Source: Shewanella baltica (lineage in GTDB: Bacteria > Pseudomonadota > Gammaproteobacteria > Enterobacterales > Shewanellaceae). Taken from it: DNA of 64,000 bases. Location: the NCBI RefSeq assembly GCF_900456975.1, contig NZ_UGYM01000002.1, positions 496,001-560,000 on the forward strand. The letters run 5' to 3'. Each line of letters begins with the position of its first letter. The first letter of the stretch is position 1. Shown one piece after another: positions 18,456 to 28,715 of this stretch. Below the pieces are notes generated by a model. The model saw only the letters and a program-made list of their open reading frames with translations. It made no database searches and was not told the DNA's origin. A program made the translations under genes and the position numbers.

Positions 18456-19687
18456 TGACTAAGCAAGTTAAAAAGCCTGATTTACAGCAAGCCGCAGATT
18501 TACAGGAAGAATACTACGCAACGGGTAAGTCGATGAAGGGCTTTTTGCGTTCACTCGTCATTGCCAGTGGCCACAGCACTAAGGGTAAAGTACATGTGCG
18601 TGACGCGATTGACGTGAAACGTACCATGACGCTAGTCGGTTTGTGTTTACTGCCCGCCATTTTATTCGGTCTATATAACATTGGCCTACAGGCACAGCTT
18701 GCGCTCGCGGGCGGCTTATCGACCCCAGATATTTGGAAGTTAGAAATCTTTAATACCCTGTTTGGCGGCCTTAGCCAAGACACTGGGATATTAGGTCTAT
18801 TCCTCTATGGTCTTAGTTTTTATCTGCCGATTTACCTGACGGCGCTGCTGACCAGTTTGTTTTGGGAAGTGGTGTTTGCGCGGGTTCGCGGCCAAGAGTT
18901 GCACGAAGGCTTCTTCGTTACAGCCCTGCTATTTACCTTAATTTTGCCAGTATCGACACCGCTATGGCTGGTGGCCATGGGGATTTCCTTTGGTGTGGTT
19001 GTGGCTAAAGAGCTGTTTGGCGGCATGGGATATAACTTCCTTAACCCTGCGCTGGCGGGCTTGGCTTTTATCTACTTCGCCTATCCCTCTGAAGTTTCAA
19101 CCATTAAACAGCTGGTTGCCGTTGATGGTTTCTCTGGTGCAACGGCGCTGGCACAAACCGCAGCGGGCAAGCTGAGCTTTACCGATTACGCTTGGTTTAG
19201 CGCCTTTAGCGATCCTAACTGGTGGAACAACTTTTTTGGCTTTACCGTGGGCGCGATTGGTGAAACTAGCACCTTAGCCATTTTGATCGGCGGTTCACTA
19301 TTGCTGATCAGCCGCTTAGCCGACTGGCGCATTGTGCTTGGTGTGCTGCTGGGCATGATTGCGACTGCAACCATCTGTAATTACATCGGTTCTAGCAGCA
19401 ATGACATGATGGCAATGCCGTGGACTTGGCATCTGGTCACTGGCGGTTTTGCGCTGGCGATGATGTTTATGGCCACCGATCCTGTGACCACTTCCTACAC
19501 TCGCCAAGGCAAATTTGCCTACGGTGCCTTGATTGGTTTTATGACAGTGCTTATCCGTGTCGCTAACCCAAAAATGCCTGAGGGCGTGATGTTAGCCATT
19601 CTGTTCGCCAACCTTTGGGCGCCGCTGTTCGATTATCTGGTGGCCCGCGCCAACATCAAACGGAGATTAAAACGTCATGGTCTTTAA
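18455..19687 (+). CDS. nqrB: NADH:quinone oxidoreductase (Na+) subunit B
   Basis: A 410-residue multi-spanning membrane subunit that carries covalently bound FMN and takes part in Na+ movement and quinone reduction. The flavin attachment motif DGFSGATAL is present with T230 as the FMN threonine. NFLNPALAGLAF and TDPVTTSYTRQGKF are further family hallmarks. The length is normal. It begins on the last base of nqrA and overlaps nqrC by 11 bases. Confidence 0.97.
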   Translation: MTKQVKKPDLQQAADLQEEYYATGKSMKGFLRSLVIASGHSTKGKVHVRDAIDVKRTMTLVGLCLLPAILFGLYNIGLQAQLALAGGLSTPDIWKLEIFNTLFGGLSQDTGILGLFLYGLSFYLPIYLTALLTSLFWEVVFARVRGQELHEGFFVTALLFTLILPVSTPLWLVAMGISFGVVVAKELFGGMGYNFLNPALAGLAFIYFAYPSEVSTIKQLVAVDGFSGATALAQTAAGKLSFTDYAWFSAFSDPNWWNNFFGFTVGAIGETSTLAILIGGSLLLISRLADWRIVLGVLLGMIATATICNYIGSSSNDMMAMPWTWHLVTGGFALAMMFMATDPVTTSYTRQGKFAYGALIGFMTVLIRVANPKMPEGVMLAILFANLWAPLFDYLVARANIKRRLKRHGL

Positions 19688-20483
19688 GAAAGATACTGTG
19701 GTGGGGACCATGATCTTCACCATCACGCTCTGCCTCCTGTGCTCGTTTATGATCACAGGCACAGCAGGCATATTGAAAGAACGTAAAGTCGCCAAAAAAC
19801 GTGACGAAGTGAAGCGTTATGTGTTGATGGCCGCTGATGTGAACTTAGGTCAGGACACTGACTTTAGAGAGATTTTCGCTAAATCGGTTAAGCCATTATT
19901 GATCAACTTAGACACAGGTAAGGTGGACTCTGACGCTAACGTGCTCGATTTCGATGAGCGTATGGCGGCGATTAATCCTGAGACCTCAAGCGCACCGAAA
20001 AAGGACATCGCCAAGATTAAAACCCGTGCGAACGATGCGCGCGTATTTAAAGTGCTCGATGCCGACGGCAAGTTAGACAGTGTGGTTGTGCCTTTCTACG
20101 GTAAAGGTCTGTGGTCGATGATCTACGGTTATGTGGCGGTTGAACCCGATTTCAATACCATCAAAGGGTTAGTCGTGTACGAGCATGGCGAAACCCCAGG
20201 TATCGGCGACTTTGTGACCGATCCCCATTGGTTATCGCTATGGAAGGGTAAGCAATTATTTGATGAAAAAGGCAAGTTCTCGATACGTCTTGTTAAAGGC
20301 GGTGCCAAAGAAGGCGATGTTCACGGTGTGGATGCGGTCAGTGGCGCGACTATGACAGGCCGCGGCGTGCAGCGCGCGATGGAGTTTTGGTTTGGCGTTG
20401 AGGGATTTCAAACCTTCTTCAATCAGCTGAAAGCGTCGGCCGCGCTGGGTGAATTGCAAGGTGAGATGGGAGAGGCAAAATGA
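19677..20483 (+). CDS. nqrC: NADH:quinone oxidoreductase (Na+) subunit C
   Basis: A 268-residue subunit with one N-terminal membrane helix (about 9-31) and a periplasmic FMN domain. The flavinylation motif is [10 protein letters not shown] with T225 as the attachment residue. Other conserved parts are [15 protein letters not shown] and [10 protein letters not shown]. It starts inside the end of nqrB and its stop overlaps the nqrD start. The ApbE flavin transferase needed to attach FMN is not in this window. Confidence 0.97.
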   Translation: MVFKKDTVVGTMIFTITLCLLCSFMITGTAGILKERKVAKKRDEVKRYVLMAADVNLGQDTDFREIFAKSVKPLLINLDTGKVDSDANVLDFDERMAAINPETSSAPKKDIAKIKTRANDARVFKVLDADGKLDSVVVPFYGKGLWSMIYGYVAVEPDFNTIKGLVVYEHGETPGIGDFVTDPHWLSLWKGKQLFDEKGKFSIRLVKGGAKEGDVHGVDAVSGATMTGRGVQRAMEFWFGVEGFQTFFNQLKASAALGELQGEMGEAK

Positions 20484-21100
20484 GCAACACTTTATCCATG
20501 CGTGACATGCTAACGGGGCCAGTGTTTGCCAATAACCCCGTCGCCATGCAAGTGCTGGGCGTATGTTCGGCGCTGGCGGTCAGTAACTCAATGCAAACCG
20601 CTGTGGTGATGACACTGGCAGTGACCTTTGTGTTGGTATTTTCCAACCTGATTATCTCTGCCATCCGTAACTTTATCCCAACCAGTGTGCGCATTATCGC
20701 GCAGATGACGGTTATCGCCTCTTTGGTGATTATCGTCGATATGGTACTGCAGGATGTGGCCTACGAGTTATCTAAACAACTTTCTGTATTCGTTGGGTTA
20801 ATTATCACTAACTGTATCATCATGGGCCGCGCAGAAGCCTTCGCCATGAAGTATCCACCGCATTTAGCGGTCGTCGATGCGCTGGGTAATGCGACAGGTT
20901 ATGGCTTGATTTTGATCAGCGTCGCCTTTGTACGCGAGCTGTTAGGAACGGGCAATTTATTCGGTCATAGCGTGTTTACCACCATTGAAAATGGCGGCTG
21001 GTACTTGCCAAACGAGATGTTCAAGTTACCACCGAGCGCCTTCTTCCTGATTGGCGTGCTGATCTGGACTATCAATGTGATCCAGCGGAAACGGGGTTAA
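20480..21100 (+). CDS. nqrD: NADH:quinone oxidoreductase (Na+) subunit D
   Basis: A 206-residue, six-helix membrane subunit. Two cysteines that help hold the intramembrane iron centre shared with NqrE are present: C29 ([10 protein letters not shown]) and C112 ([15 protein letters not shown]). It overlaps nqrC by 4 bases and is followed after 9 bases by nqrE. Confidence 0.97.
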   Translation: MSNTLSMRDMLTGPVFANNPVAMQVLGVCSALAVSNSMQTAVVMTLAVTFVLVFSNLIISAIRNFIPTSVRIIAQMTVIASLVIIVDMVLQDVAYELSKQLSVFVGLIITNCIIMGRAEAFAMKYPPHLAVVDALGNATGYGLILISVAFVRELLGTGNLFGHSVFTTIENGGWYLPNEMFKLPPSAFFLIGVLIWTINVIQRKRG

Positions 21101-21109
21101 GGAGCAGAT

Positions 21110-21718
21110 ATGGAACACTATATAAATCTATTTTTGCAGGCCACTTTTATCGACAACATGGCGCTGTCGTTCTTCTTGGGCATGTGTACTTTCTTGGCCG
21201 TGTCTAAAAAAGTGTCAACCGCCTTTGGTCTAGGTGTCGCCGTGATTGTGGTCATGACCTTAGCCGTGCCGTTAAACCAGCTGATTTACGTCAAAGTGCT
21301 CGCACCTGGTGCATTGTCTTGGGCGGGATTACCCGGTATCGATTTAAGTTACCTGCAGCTGATCACTTTCATCGGTGTGATTGCGGCGTTAGTGCAAATC
21401 CTTGAAATGTTTTTGGATAAGTACATTCCTAGCCTGTATGACTCCCTTGGGATCTTCTTACCTTTGCTCACAGTAAACTGCGCGATTTTTGCTGGGGTGA
21501 TCTTTATGGCGAACCGTGATTACAACTTCGGTGAGTCAGTGGTGTTTGCTATGGGCTCGGGTTTTGGCTGGGCGGTGGCAATTGTGCTGCTGGCGGGGCT
21601 GCGTGAAAGAATGAAATTCAACGCGATTCCCGAAGGCTTACAAGGTATTGGTATCACCTTTATCACAACAGGCTTGATGGCGCTGGGCTTTATGTCTTTC
21701 TCAGGGATCTCGCTGTAA
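21110..21718 (+). CDS. nqrE: NADH:quinone oxidoreductase (Na+) subunit E
   Basis: A 202-residue, six-helix membrane subunit paired in inverted topology with NqrD. The iron-centre cysteines are C26 ([10 protein letters not shown]) and C124 ([14 protein letters not shown]). AAGGAG lies before the ATG. A 77-base gap without a terminator separates it from nqrF, so the operon continues. Confidence 0.97.
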   Translation: MEHYINLFLQATFIDNMALSFFLGMCTFLAVSKKVSTAFGLGVAVIVVMTLAVPLNQLIYVKVLAPGALSWAGLPGIDLSYLQLITFIGVIAALVQILEMFLDKYIPSLYDSLGIFLPLLTVNCAIFAGVIFMANRDYNFGESVVFAMGSGFGWAVAIVLLAGLRERMKFNAIPEGLQGIGITFITTGLMALGFMSFSGISL

Positions 21719-21795
21719 AGCTACAGTAGGCGAGCCAAGAATTGAGAAAGTGAAACCAGATTCTTTTTAGAAAAGAGCTAGAAAAGGGTAATACG

Positions 21796-23013
21796 ATGGA
21801 AATGGCAATTGGCATAGGCATGTTCACGCTAGTGGTCTGTCTATTGGTGATAGTGATTCTAATCGCCAAAAAGCAATTAGTGGCTACGGGTGAAGTGACA
21901 ATAAGCATCAACGAAGATGCCGAAAAAAGCATTCAAGTTGCGGCGGGTGACAAGTTGCTCGGCGCTTTGGCGAGTCAGAGTATTTTTATTCCGTCAGCCT
22001 GTGGTGGCGGCGGAACCTGCGGTCAGTGCCGAGTGAAAATCAAATCGGGCGGCGGTGACATTCTGCCGACTGAAATGGGCCATATCACCAAGAAAGAGGC
22101 TAAAGAAGGGTGTCGTCTCGCCTGCCAAGTCTCAGTGAAAACCGATATGGAGCTTGAGCTCGACGAAGAAATCTTTGGGGTGAAAAAGTGGCAATGCAAA
22201 GTGATCTCTAATGATAACAAGGCGACTTTTATCAAGGAGTTATTGCTTGAGTTACCCGAAGGTGAAGATGTTCGCTTTAAAGCGGGGGGGTATATTCAAA
22301 TCGAAGCGCCAGCCCATGTGGTGAAATACGCTGACTTTGATATTCCTGAAAAATACCGTGGCGATTGGGACAAATACGGCCTGTTTGATATTGTCTCTAC
22401 CGTTAATGAAGAAGTGTTGCGCGCTTACTCTATGGCCAACTATCCCGATGAAAAGGGCCGCATTATGCTGAACGTGCGGATTGCGACGCCGCCATCGGCC
22501 AATGTGCCAGCGGGCAAGATGTCATCTTACATCTTCAACCTGAAAGCGGGCGATACTGTGACGATTTCTGGGCCATTCGGTGAGTTCTTTGTGAAGGAAA
22601 CCGATGCGGAAATGGTGTTTATCGGCGGCGGTGCGGGCATGGCACCTATGCGTTCACACATTTTCGATCAGCTTAAGAGTAAGAAAACCACACGTAAAAT
22701 GAGCTTCTGGTACGGCGCACGTTCGACCCGTGAAGTGTTTTACCAAGCGGATTTCGATGCCCTAGCGGCCGAGAATGACAACTTCGTTTGGCATGTGGCG
22801 TTATCTGAGCCATTGCCTGAGGATAATTGGACTGGCTACACTGGCTTTATCCATAATGTGATTTATGAGAATTATCTTAAAAATCATAAGGCACCAGAAG
22901 ACTGCGAGTACTACATGTGTGGTCCTCCAATCATGAACTCTTCAGTGATAAAGATGCTTGAAAGCCTAGGTGTTGAGCCAGAAAACATCCTACTCGATGA
23001 TTTTGGTGATTAG
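21796..23013 (+). CDS. nqrF: NADH:quinone oxidoreductase (Na+) subunit F
   Basis: A 405-residue NADH-oxidising entry subunit: one N-terminal membrane helix (about 5-24), a ferredoxin-like 2Fe-2S domain with C69, C75, C78 and C110, then a ferredoxin-NADP reductase-like module. That module has the FAD motif RAYSMANYP and the NADH-binding [12 protein letters not shown] and YYMCGPPIM. It ends with the typical DDFGD. It is the last gene of the operon and is followed by a strong terminator. Confidence 0.97.
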   Translation: MEMAIGIGMFTLVVCLLVIVILIAKKQLVATGEVTISINEDAEKSIQVAAGDKLLGALASQSIFIPSACGGGGTCGQCRVKIKSGGGDILPTEMGHITKKEAKEGCRLACQVSVKTDMELELDEEIFGVKKWQCKVISNDNKATFIKELLLELPEGEDVRFKAGGYIQIEAPAHVVKYADFDIPEKYRGDWDKYGLFDIVSTVNEEVLRAYSMANYPDEKGRIMLNVRIATPPSANVPAGKMSSYIFNLKAGDTVTISGPFGEFFVKETDAEMVFIGGGAGMAPMRSHIFDQLKSKKTTRKMSFWYGARSTREVFYQADFDALAAENDNFVWHVALSEPLPEDNWTGYTGFIHNVIYENYLKNHKAPEDCEYYMCGPPIMNSSVIKMLESLGVEPENILLDDFGD

Positions 23014-23075
23014 CCGTTAAACTTAAGCTAGAGCTTAATCAGAGCTTCAATTAGCGGTTAAAGCTTGAAACTCAT

Positions 23076-23110
23076 AACTCGCGTTAAGGCAACTTAACGC
23101 GAGTTTTGTT
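23076..23110 (+). terminator. Rho-independent terminator of the nqr operon
   Basis: A perfect 12-bp stem (AACTCGCGTTAA and complement) with a 6-base loop runs straight into TTTTGTTTT. It lies 62 bases after the nqrF stop. Confidence 0.9.
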
Positions 23111-23178
23111 TTCTGAGGTGTTTTGGGGGATTTGGCGTATTAGGTGGGGGAAGGCCTTAAATCAAACGTAAGTCGCTT

Positions 23179-23437
23179 TTGGATAAAAGAGTGTTGGAAA
23201 ATTGTGTAGTGCTAGTACAGCTGAGTAACCTGTAACTTCAGTTATTAGGCATTTTACGTTCGCTGATTTCCACTCATACAGGTGCGCCATGGCATTCACT
23301 CATCGACACGCAGCTAGTCCATCCGTGGATGCTCGACCGCCCCGTCCATGGGGCGGACGGTCGTCTCGCCAATCACCATGGCGCACCTTTCGAGCATTCG
23401 CGTAATCTGTAGATTTATAAGACATACGCAACATACT
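23179..23437. repeat. Dispersed repeat, copy A
   Basis: About 259 bases that align end to end with two further copies at 40319 and 40548. All three share a start like TTGGAYARAA...GTGTTGGAAA and an identical GC-rich core: 28 bases at 23335-23362 that can fold into two mutually exclusive hairpins. In this copy a perfect 12-base inverted pair (GGTGCGCCATGG at 23281-23292, complement at 23376-23387) encloses the core. Confidence 0.8.
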
Positions 23438-23571
23438 TTGGGACATTTCCAAGTTAGACTTTTAGTTCGAATTAGTGAGTTTCGTATGAAGATTTCTATG
23501 GGGAACGCCGCGTTAAGCGGGCTAACATAGTGGGTGGAAACGTGTAGAGGGCTTAAGTGTAACAAATTGTT

Positions 23572-24591
23572 TTAGTTTGATTTAAATGCCTTGTTAGCAC
23601 TTTTTGCGAATGCGGACTCTAGTACTTTTTCTTGTGCAAGTGAAATCATTTTCAAAAATATGGTGCAGTCTAAATTAGGGAACAAAAATAAAAATTTAGA
23701 AAATGTAATTAATGACGATAACATTGCAAGATCAATCGGAGTCTCATATCCATAATGACTTGGACCTACAACAAGTACGGCATTATTAAGTTCTGAGGCC
23801 GCGAAATTTGCATAATTAGATTTGGATGGTGCATGGATTTTCTCGCATGCTAAGGTAAAGTAAGGTCGATAGTGATCTAAACCAACTCTTACTTCTAAAT
23901 CATATAGGTTAGGACGATTTCCTTTATAACCTTTTTCTACCAAAAATGGCATTGCCCAAAAATAATCTGAACTTTTATAATCATCGCCTAGTTCTGTAAG
24001 CGCAGCGGCTTTTAAAGAAGCAATTGAATCTAATTCAGATTGCGTATATGGCTCATGATTTAATTTAACTGCATGATCGCTATAACACTTTGCACCTTTA
24101 GCATTCGTAATATGTTCAGACAAAAGATAATATTTAGCTGACTTTTCTGATTCAAAAATAACACAAGAGCATACGGCTAATTCATGGAGTGTACGCCACC
24201 GAGTCATTGCGCCATCAGGATAACCAGCCTCAATTAAGGCTTGAATTTCTCTCAGAACTAACACAGATTTAGCATGAAGCTGAGTCAAAGCAACGAACCT
24301 AAGATCGAGGCAATCATCCGTTTTTAATACAGACTCGCGATACATTGATGCAATGTCTAGGTAACTGCCAATATAAAAATCAAAGAGATTAAAAGTAGCT
24401 CCCCAATATTTCCATATCTTACTCTGTAACGCTCTTCGACTTTTTAAACCATCTTCCAAAGCATATAAGCTGTCATTTAAGAGTTCGCTTGCTACTCCCG
24501 AAATAAAGCTGTCAATTTCATCCTCTGTCTTACTTTCAAATGATTCTTCTTGCTCTATTTTTCTATGAATTTCGCCGAACGTATATTCCAC
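23572..24591 (-). CDS. DUF5677 domain protein, AT-rich accessory gene
   Basis: A 339-residue, mostly helical, probably cytoplasmic protein starting with GTG. The central region TRWRTLHELAVCSCVI with SEHITNAKGAKCYSDH matches DUF5677, whose members are found in accessory and mobile regions; their function is unknown. By eye the gene is clearly richer in A and T than nqr upstream, and it sits between a dispersed repeat and an ankyrin gene, which suggests horizontal acquisition. No partner gene forms an evident defence or toxin pair with it. Confidence 0.65.
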   Translation of the reverse strand: MEYTFGEIHRKIEQEESFESKTEDEIDSFISGVASELLNDSLYALEDGLKSRRALQSKIWKYWGATFNLFDFYIGSYLDIASMYRESVLKTDDCLDLRFVALTQLHAKSVLVLREIQALIEAGYPDGAMTRWRTLHELAVCSCVIFESEKSAKYYLLSEHITNAKGAKCYSDHAVKLNHEPYTQSELDSIASLKAAALTELGDDYKSSDYFWAMPFLVEKGYKGNRPNLYDLEVRVGLDHYRPYFTLACEKIHAPSKSNYANFAASELNNAVLVVGPSHYGYETPIDLAMLSSLITFSKFLFLFPNLDCTIFLKMISLAQEKVLESAFAKSANKAFKSN

Positions 24592-24965
24592 TAGAATTGC
24601 TCACTAATTTAGTTAAAGAGAATAGTGCTAACGTCTTAGTATTTATGCGCTGTTTGCAGGGCATAAATCGCTTGTTGGACTTCAAAAAATCTGGCCATCC
24701 ATTTTAGATCAACAACATGATGCACTTTCAGTTTGCCTATAACCAATTCTGGTTTGTGAACTATCAAAAATCGCAGCGGCTGTATATAAGGCAACAAATA
24801 GCGCTAATTCATTCAAACATTGAGATTGGGTGTCTGAGTTTCGTTACGGGCGGCTAAGTCAGCTGGTGTGAGTCTCGAAAGCATAAAGCCCCAAAGTTAG
24901 GGCTTTATGCTTGGTACTCGTTGGCAGTTAAGGTGCTAACCGCTACCCAAAGTAGGTGCTAATCG
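24592..24965. other. Intergenic region upstream of DUF5677 gene
   Basis: 374 bases, AT-rich, with no supported gene. The hairpin at 24881-24910 is listed separately. The DUF5677 promoter should be near its left end. Confidence 0.5.
24881..24910. terminator. Hairpin after ankyrin gene
   Basis: A perfect 11-bp stem (GCATAAAGCCC and complement) with an 8-base loop, 56 bases downstream of the ankyrin gene stop on the minus strand. The T-run is weak. Confidence 0.55.
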
Positions 24966-27422
24966 TTACCAGAAGCGCTTTCTCAGTGCGGTTTCAATTT
25001 CGATATCAACCTTAAAGTACTGCAAAATCGTCCAGACTGAATCGACTAAAGCTTCGGTTAGGGCGGGATAATCATCCTCGATTAACTTGTTTATCTCATC
25101 GACCGTATCATCAATATATTCCTGCACGCTTTCTTCAAACTCCGCTTGGGTGGCCTGATTGCGGAAAAAGCTAAAATCATTCAGTTTTTCAATCAGCAGA
25201 TCGAGCTGTTCTTCTATGCCTTTAAATTGGGCAACAGTGATATCGGGATCCTTTGCGATAAGTTTAAAGAAGCTCTGCACTTTGGTTTTGAGATCGAACA
25301 GCGTTGGGATTTGGTTTTTATCTGAAGCCGCATTACTTACCTCTAATTTGGCCTTTTTAGACGCTATATCTGGTTGGCCAGTAGGAGCGTTATCATCCGC
25401 AGTCTCGGTTGTCTGCATATTTGAGATAGGTTTAGTTTCAGTCTGCGCCTGAACTTGAGTCTGCTGTTGCATTGTTTCGCCATTAATATGTTGTAGCAGG
25501 CGACGGCTGAAATAGCTTTCTGGCTCCGCGACTTCGAGTGCTCGCTCAAGCTGAGTTTCACTGTAGGAGGCTATTTGCAGCAGCGCTTCGAAAATCTCCT
25601 TATATTCCTGCTCTATAGCTGCGACCAGCGGGCTATTGCCGCGGCAGTTCTCAGTTGTTAAGTCGGCGCCATATTGTTGCAATAGCCTTAAGATCCGCAC
25701 CGCTGTTGATTCAAAGCGAGGAAACTCGATTGAACTGCCACCTATCACAGCGCAAAGGGCGGGGGTGGTGTCTTCGGCATTGATGGCATTGGGATTGGCG
25801 CCATGTTCGAGTAGCGCCTCTACGCAGGACTGTGCGCCGTAGTAACTGGCGCACATGAGTGGCGTAAATTGCTCATCTACTGAGAATTCTTCAATTTTAG
25901 CTCCGTGGCGCAGTAAGAGTTCCACGGTATTGCGCCGCATGGGGCCAGAGATTTGATCCCACCAGTAGGTCGAAATCGCCTTGTGTAGAATGGGCGAGTT
26001 ATCGTGGCCGCAATGGGTAAAAATATCCCCGCCTTGGTTAATAAGCCATTCAAGTATTTGGGTTCGACAGGAGATAGCCGCCGCAGACACATAGTTAGTG
26101 TTGTAGATATTGGTGAGGCTTAAATCCAGCCCCTTGGTGAGCAGATATTCCATCACTTGGATAAGTGTTGCTTGATCTTCTTTACCTGAACCACGCTGGC
26201 AGAGAGTGAGTAAGGTCGGTTCATCCACCGCACCAAATTTTTTATTGATATCCATGCCATATTGCAGGAACAGATCGAGGAACTCGGGCAGAAAGGTTTT
26301 GTTTTCGACCATTGGATAAATCAGTAGTCGTAAGCTCGACCAGACTAACATCTCATAGGCTTTACCCGTATTCACAAATTCGGCATTAGGATTAGCGCCA
26401 TATTTGAGCAAGAGTTCAAGGGCTTGATAGATGTAACTCCGTTTGTTTACATCGGTAAATTTAGCAAGATCAAGATATTGGTTGAGCAAGGGGGAATGGT
26501 CGGCCTCGGGCGGAGTCATCCTATAGATGCGATTGATATCGACGGTGGCCTTAAGTAGTTTTTCGATAATCCTAAGGTCAAATTCTGAGGTCAATGCCGC
26601 ATAGACTAAACTTTTGGCGTGGGAGTCAGCTTTGAGCAGCGGATAATGGTCTAGCAGATATTCAGTATATTCTTGTGATTTGGCATAAACACAAAGCTCG
26701 AGTAAATTGGCATCGTCCCAGAAGCTGCTGTCGTTGGCCATAATATAACGGGACTTTTTAAATTCAGGAAAGCGTTTTACTAAAGGAGCAAAGGCTTCAA
26801 TCCCCCAGAATCCGCTCGAGGAAATAATATTTTCAATTAGACTTAATTTACCTATTTCTAATGGGATGTCTTTATTGATGATATGCAGGAATAGATCTTT
26901 ACTTCGTTCATCATATAATATTTCTAGCGGGTGGTTTACTTCACCATTGGTCCAAAAACTCACCGGTTTATTGATGTCTAACTTAGCTGCAAGTAGAAGA
27001 TCTATCATATCTCTACGTTGATGATCCTGATAGATATACTGCGGATTAGGATGAAATAGATAGTTGAGCCAGCAATTATTGTATTGATTTTGAAAGTAAA
27101 GATTGGCACCAGAGTCTAGGTATAGGGTAACGAGTTCAGAGTTATTATATTCAATAGCCGAATGCAAGGCACTGAAACCATTGCATTCGATTTTAGCGCC
27201 TTTGTTGAGCAAGTATTTTATAAGCACTAAATCGGACTGAGGACGGCAAGATAGTGGAACTAATATGTTACAGGGCGAAATATTGAGATCAATAAAATTG
27301 AGATCTCCACTATCGGCAAGAAATTGATCAACTTTCTTTATTTTAGCCGAGGTCGAAAGTGTGTTATCTAGGCATATTTCCCGAAGAGTGAGTTTCTTAT
27401 TACTAAAAATCCAACTGAGCAT
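24966..27422 (-). CDS. Large ankyrin-repeat protein
   Basis: An 818-residue protein whose first about 640 residues carry many degenerate ankyrin units. Clear ones include LIKYLLNKGAKIECNGFSAL, LLLKYGANPNAEF, YGAQSCVEALLEHGANPNAI and RLLQQYGADLTTENCRGNSPL. A Gln/Thr-rich linker (about 655-695) leads to an acidic helical C-terminal domain (about 705-818) that I do not recognise. There is no signal peptide or membrane segment, so it is probably cytoplasmic and makes protein contacts. AGGGAAC precedes the ATG. It is preceded and followed by noncoding sequence and appears monocistronic. Its partner is unknown. Confidence 0.8.
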   Translation of the reverse strand: MLSWIFSNKKLTLREICLDNTLSTSAKIKKVDQFLADSGDLNFIDLNISPCNILVPLSCRPQSDLVLIKYLLNKGAKIECNGFSALHSAIEYNNSELVTLYLDSGANLYFQNQYNNCWLNYLFHPNPQYIYQDHQRRDMIDLLLAAKLDINKPVSFWTNGEVNHPLEILYDERSKDLFLHIINKDIPLEIGKLSLIENIISSSGFWGIEAFAPLVKRFPEFKKSRYIMANDSSFWDDANLLELCVYAKSQEYTEYLLDHYPLLKADSHAKSLVYAALTSEFDLRIIEKLLKATVDINRIYRMTPPEADHSPLLNQYLDLAKFTDVNKRSYIYQALELLLKYGANPNAEFVNTGKAYEMLVWSSLRLLIYPMVENKTFLPEFLDLFLQYGMDINKKFGAVDEPTLLTLCQRGSGKEDQATLIQVMEYLLTKGLDLSLTNIYNTNYVSAAAISCRTQILEWLINQGGDIFTHCGHDNSPILHKAISTYWWDQISGPMRRNTVELLLRHGAKIEEFSVDEQFTPLMCASYYGAQSCVEALLEHGANPNAINAEDTTPALCAVIGGSSIEFPRFESTAVRILRLLQQYGADLTTENCRGNSPLVAAIEQEYKEIFEALLQIASYSETQLERALEVAEPESYFSRRLLQHINGETMQQQTQVQAQTETKPISNMQTTETADDNAPTGQPDIASKKAKLEVSNAASDKNQIPTLFDLKTKVQSFFKLIAKDPDITVAQFKGIEEQLDLLIEKLNDFSFFRNQATQAEFEESVQEYIDDTVDEINKLIEDDYPALTEALVDSVWTILQYFKVDIEIETALRKRFW

Positions 27423-27595
27423 AATGTTCCCTATTTAATGCCGTTAACAAAATGGTATCAAATGCCTTTCAATTTATTAAAAATTGAGCAAGGTAAAATT
27501 GCCATATTTTAATGCAATTAAGTTAAGAAAAACTATGCCCTAAGACTGATAATTAAAATCATCTTGCTGAATAACATTTGTTGATACAAATTGAT

Positions 27596-27631
27596 AATGC
27601 CAAACAAGTTGAATCATGGCTGTTTGGCATT
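27596..27631 (-). terminator. Hairpin after MarR-GNAT gene
   Basis: A perfect 11-bp stem (AATGCCAAACA and complement) with a 14-base loop, 31 bases after the MarR-GNAT stop. The following T-rich stretch is interrupted. Confidence 0.45.
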
Positions 27632-27661
27632 GTTACTTCAGTTTGAATTCCGCTGTGTATT

Positions 27662-28711
27662 CTATTGATTAAGTTCTAGCAGCATTGGCATTTCGCAGGC
27701 GTCGTGGCCTGTATTCCCTAGGGGAGCGGATAGATGTACAAAGCCCAATTTCTCATAGAGTTTTACGGCTTCATTTAACGCGGCTGTGGTTTCTAAATAG
27801 CAGCTTTGATAACCCGTTTCGCGGGCGAAATCGAGTGCCATTAACGCTACGCGTGTTGCAAGTCCTTTGCCGCGAATTTCGGGCATAAAGTACATTTTCT
27901 GCAGTTCACAAACACCCTCATTGTTGGCTAACGGCGCAATACCAGCGCCGCCTAAAATGCGCCCCTCTAATTCAATAATCCAATAGTTGGCACCCGCTTG
28001 GGAGTAAATCTGGCTGAGGCAATCTAAGGTCGGGTCGGCCACGCTATAACCTTTATCCGCGGTTAAGCCGTATTCGGCCGAGACATCGCGGATGACTTTG
28101 GCAATCGCGGCATCATCTTGGGCTGTGGCTTGACGAATGTGACAGCCACTTTGGTGTTTGGCGTTATGTACGGCTTGGTTATATAACATGAGTGCCTCTT
28201 CGATTTGTGAGGTTTGTGCTGGGGTCAGTTGGGCTAAGATCTCTTGAAATAATTGATTTTGTTGAGTATCTAATTTCAGGAGTAACTTCTTCCCCGCGGG
28301 CGTGAGTTGTACTACTAAACAGCGACTGTCCCGTGGGTGTATTTGACTCTGGGCAAGATTTTTATCAATCAGATGCTTAATGGCTCGGCTCGCATTGGAC
28401 TTATCTATGCTGAGTTTGCAGGCCAGCTCTTTGATGGTCAGCGGCTGCTTGCCTATCTCAAACAGGGCGTGGGCTTGCACGGGCGATAAGGGGAGATCCC
28501 CAAAGGCGGCATTGAGCATGCCTAAATTCCTCACCAGATAGCGAGATAAGTGCCTGAGTTGGGCGGATGAGCCTGACTCCGCCGTTTGCTTAGCGTGAAT
28601 TACAGGCTTGACTGGATCTGGAGTCGATGGTGCGTCTGTTTGAGCCATAGTCGAATGGGTTTGGTTGCATGTCACAACTAAGTTAGCGGGCTTCAACTGC
28701 GCTTGCAACAT
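27662..28711 (-). CDS. MarR-type regulator fused to a GNAT acetyltransferase
   Basis: A 349-residue two-domain protein. Residues about 50-185 form a MarR winged helix ([28 protein letters not shown], then the [13 protein letters not shown] wing). Residues about 195-349 form a GNAT domain with the acetyl-CoA motif [15 protein letters not shown] and a late YEKLGFVHL. Such fusions are known in bacteria and may link DNA binding to acetylation of a small molecule or protein. The first in-frame ATG (28711) lies 4 bases after the yjjX stop; a second at 28648 would remove 21 residues. Neither has a clear binding site. It is probably co-transcribed with yjjX. Confidence 0.88.
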   Translation of the reverse strand: MLQAQLKPANLVVTCNQTHSTMAQTDAPSTPDPVKPVIHAKQTAESGSSAQLRHLSRYLVRNLGMLNAAFGDLPLSPVQAHALFEIGKQPLTIKELACKLSIDKSNASRAIKHLIDKNLAQSQIHPRDSRCLVVQLTPAGKKLLLKLDTQQNQLFQEILAQLTPAQTSQIEEALMLYNQAVHNAKHQSGCHIRQATAQDDAAIAKVIRDVSAEYGLTADKGYSVADPTLDCLSQIYSQAGANYWIIELEGRILGGAGIAPLANNEGVCELQKMYFMPEIRGKGLATRVALMALDFARETGYQSCYLETTAALNEAVKLYEKLGFVHLSAPLGNTGHDACEMPMLLELNQ

Positions 28712-28715
28712 GTTA

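Larger units (their letters stand above)
23014..23571. other. Intergenic region: terminator plus dispersed repeat
   Basis: 558 bases between convergent genes. It holds TTAA-rich sequence right after nqrF, the nqr terminator and repeat copy A (23179-23437). Open frames inside the repeat (23314-23565 minus, 23348-23530 plus) are explained by its composition and are not called as genes. Confidence 0.6.

Noticed and set aside
23314..23565. Minus-strand open frame in repeat copy A
   Set aside because: Same explanation: it spans the repeat core and has no independent coding evidence.
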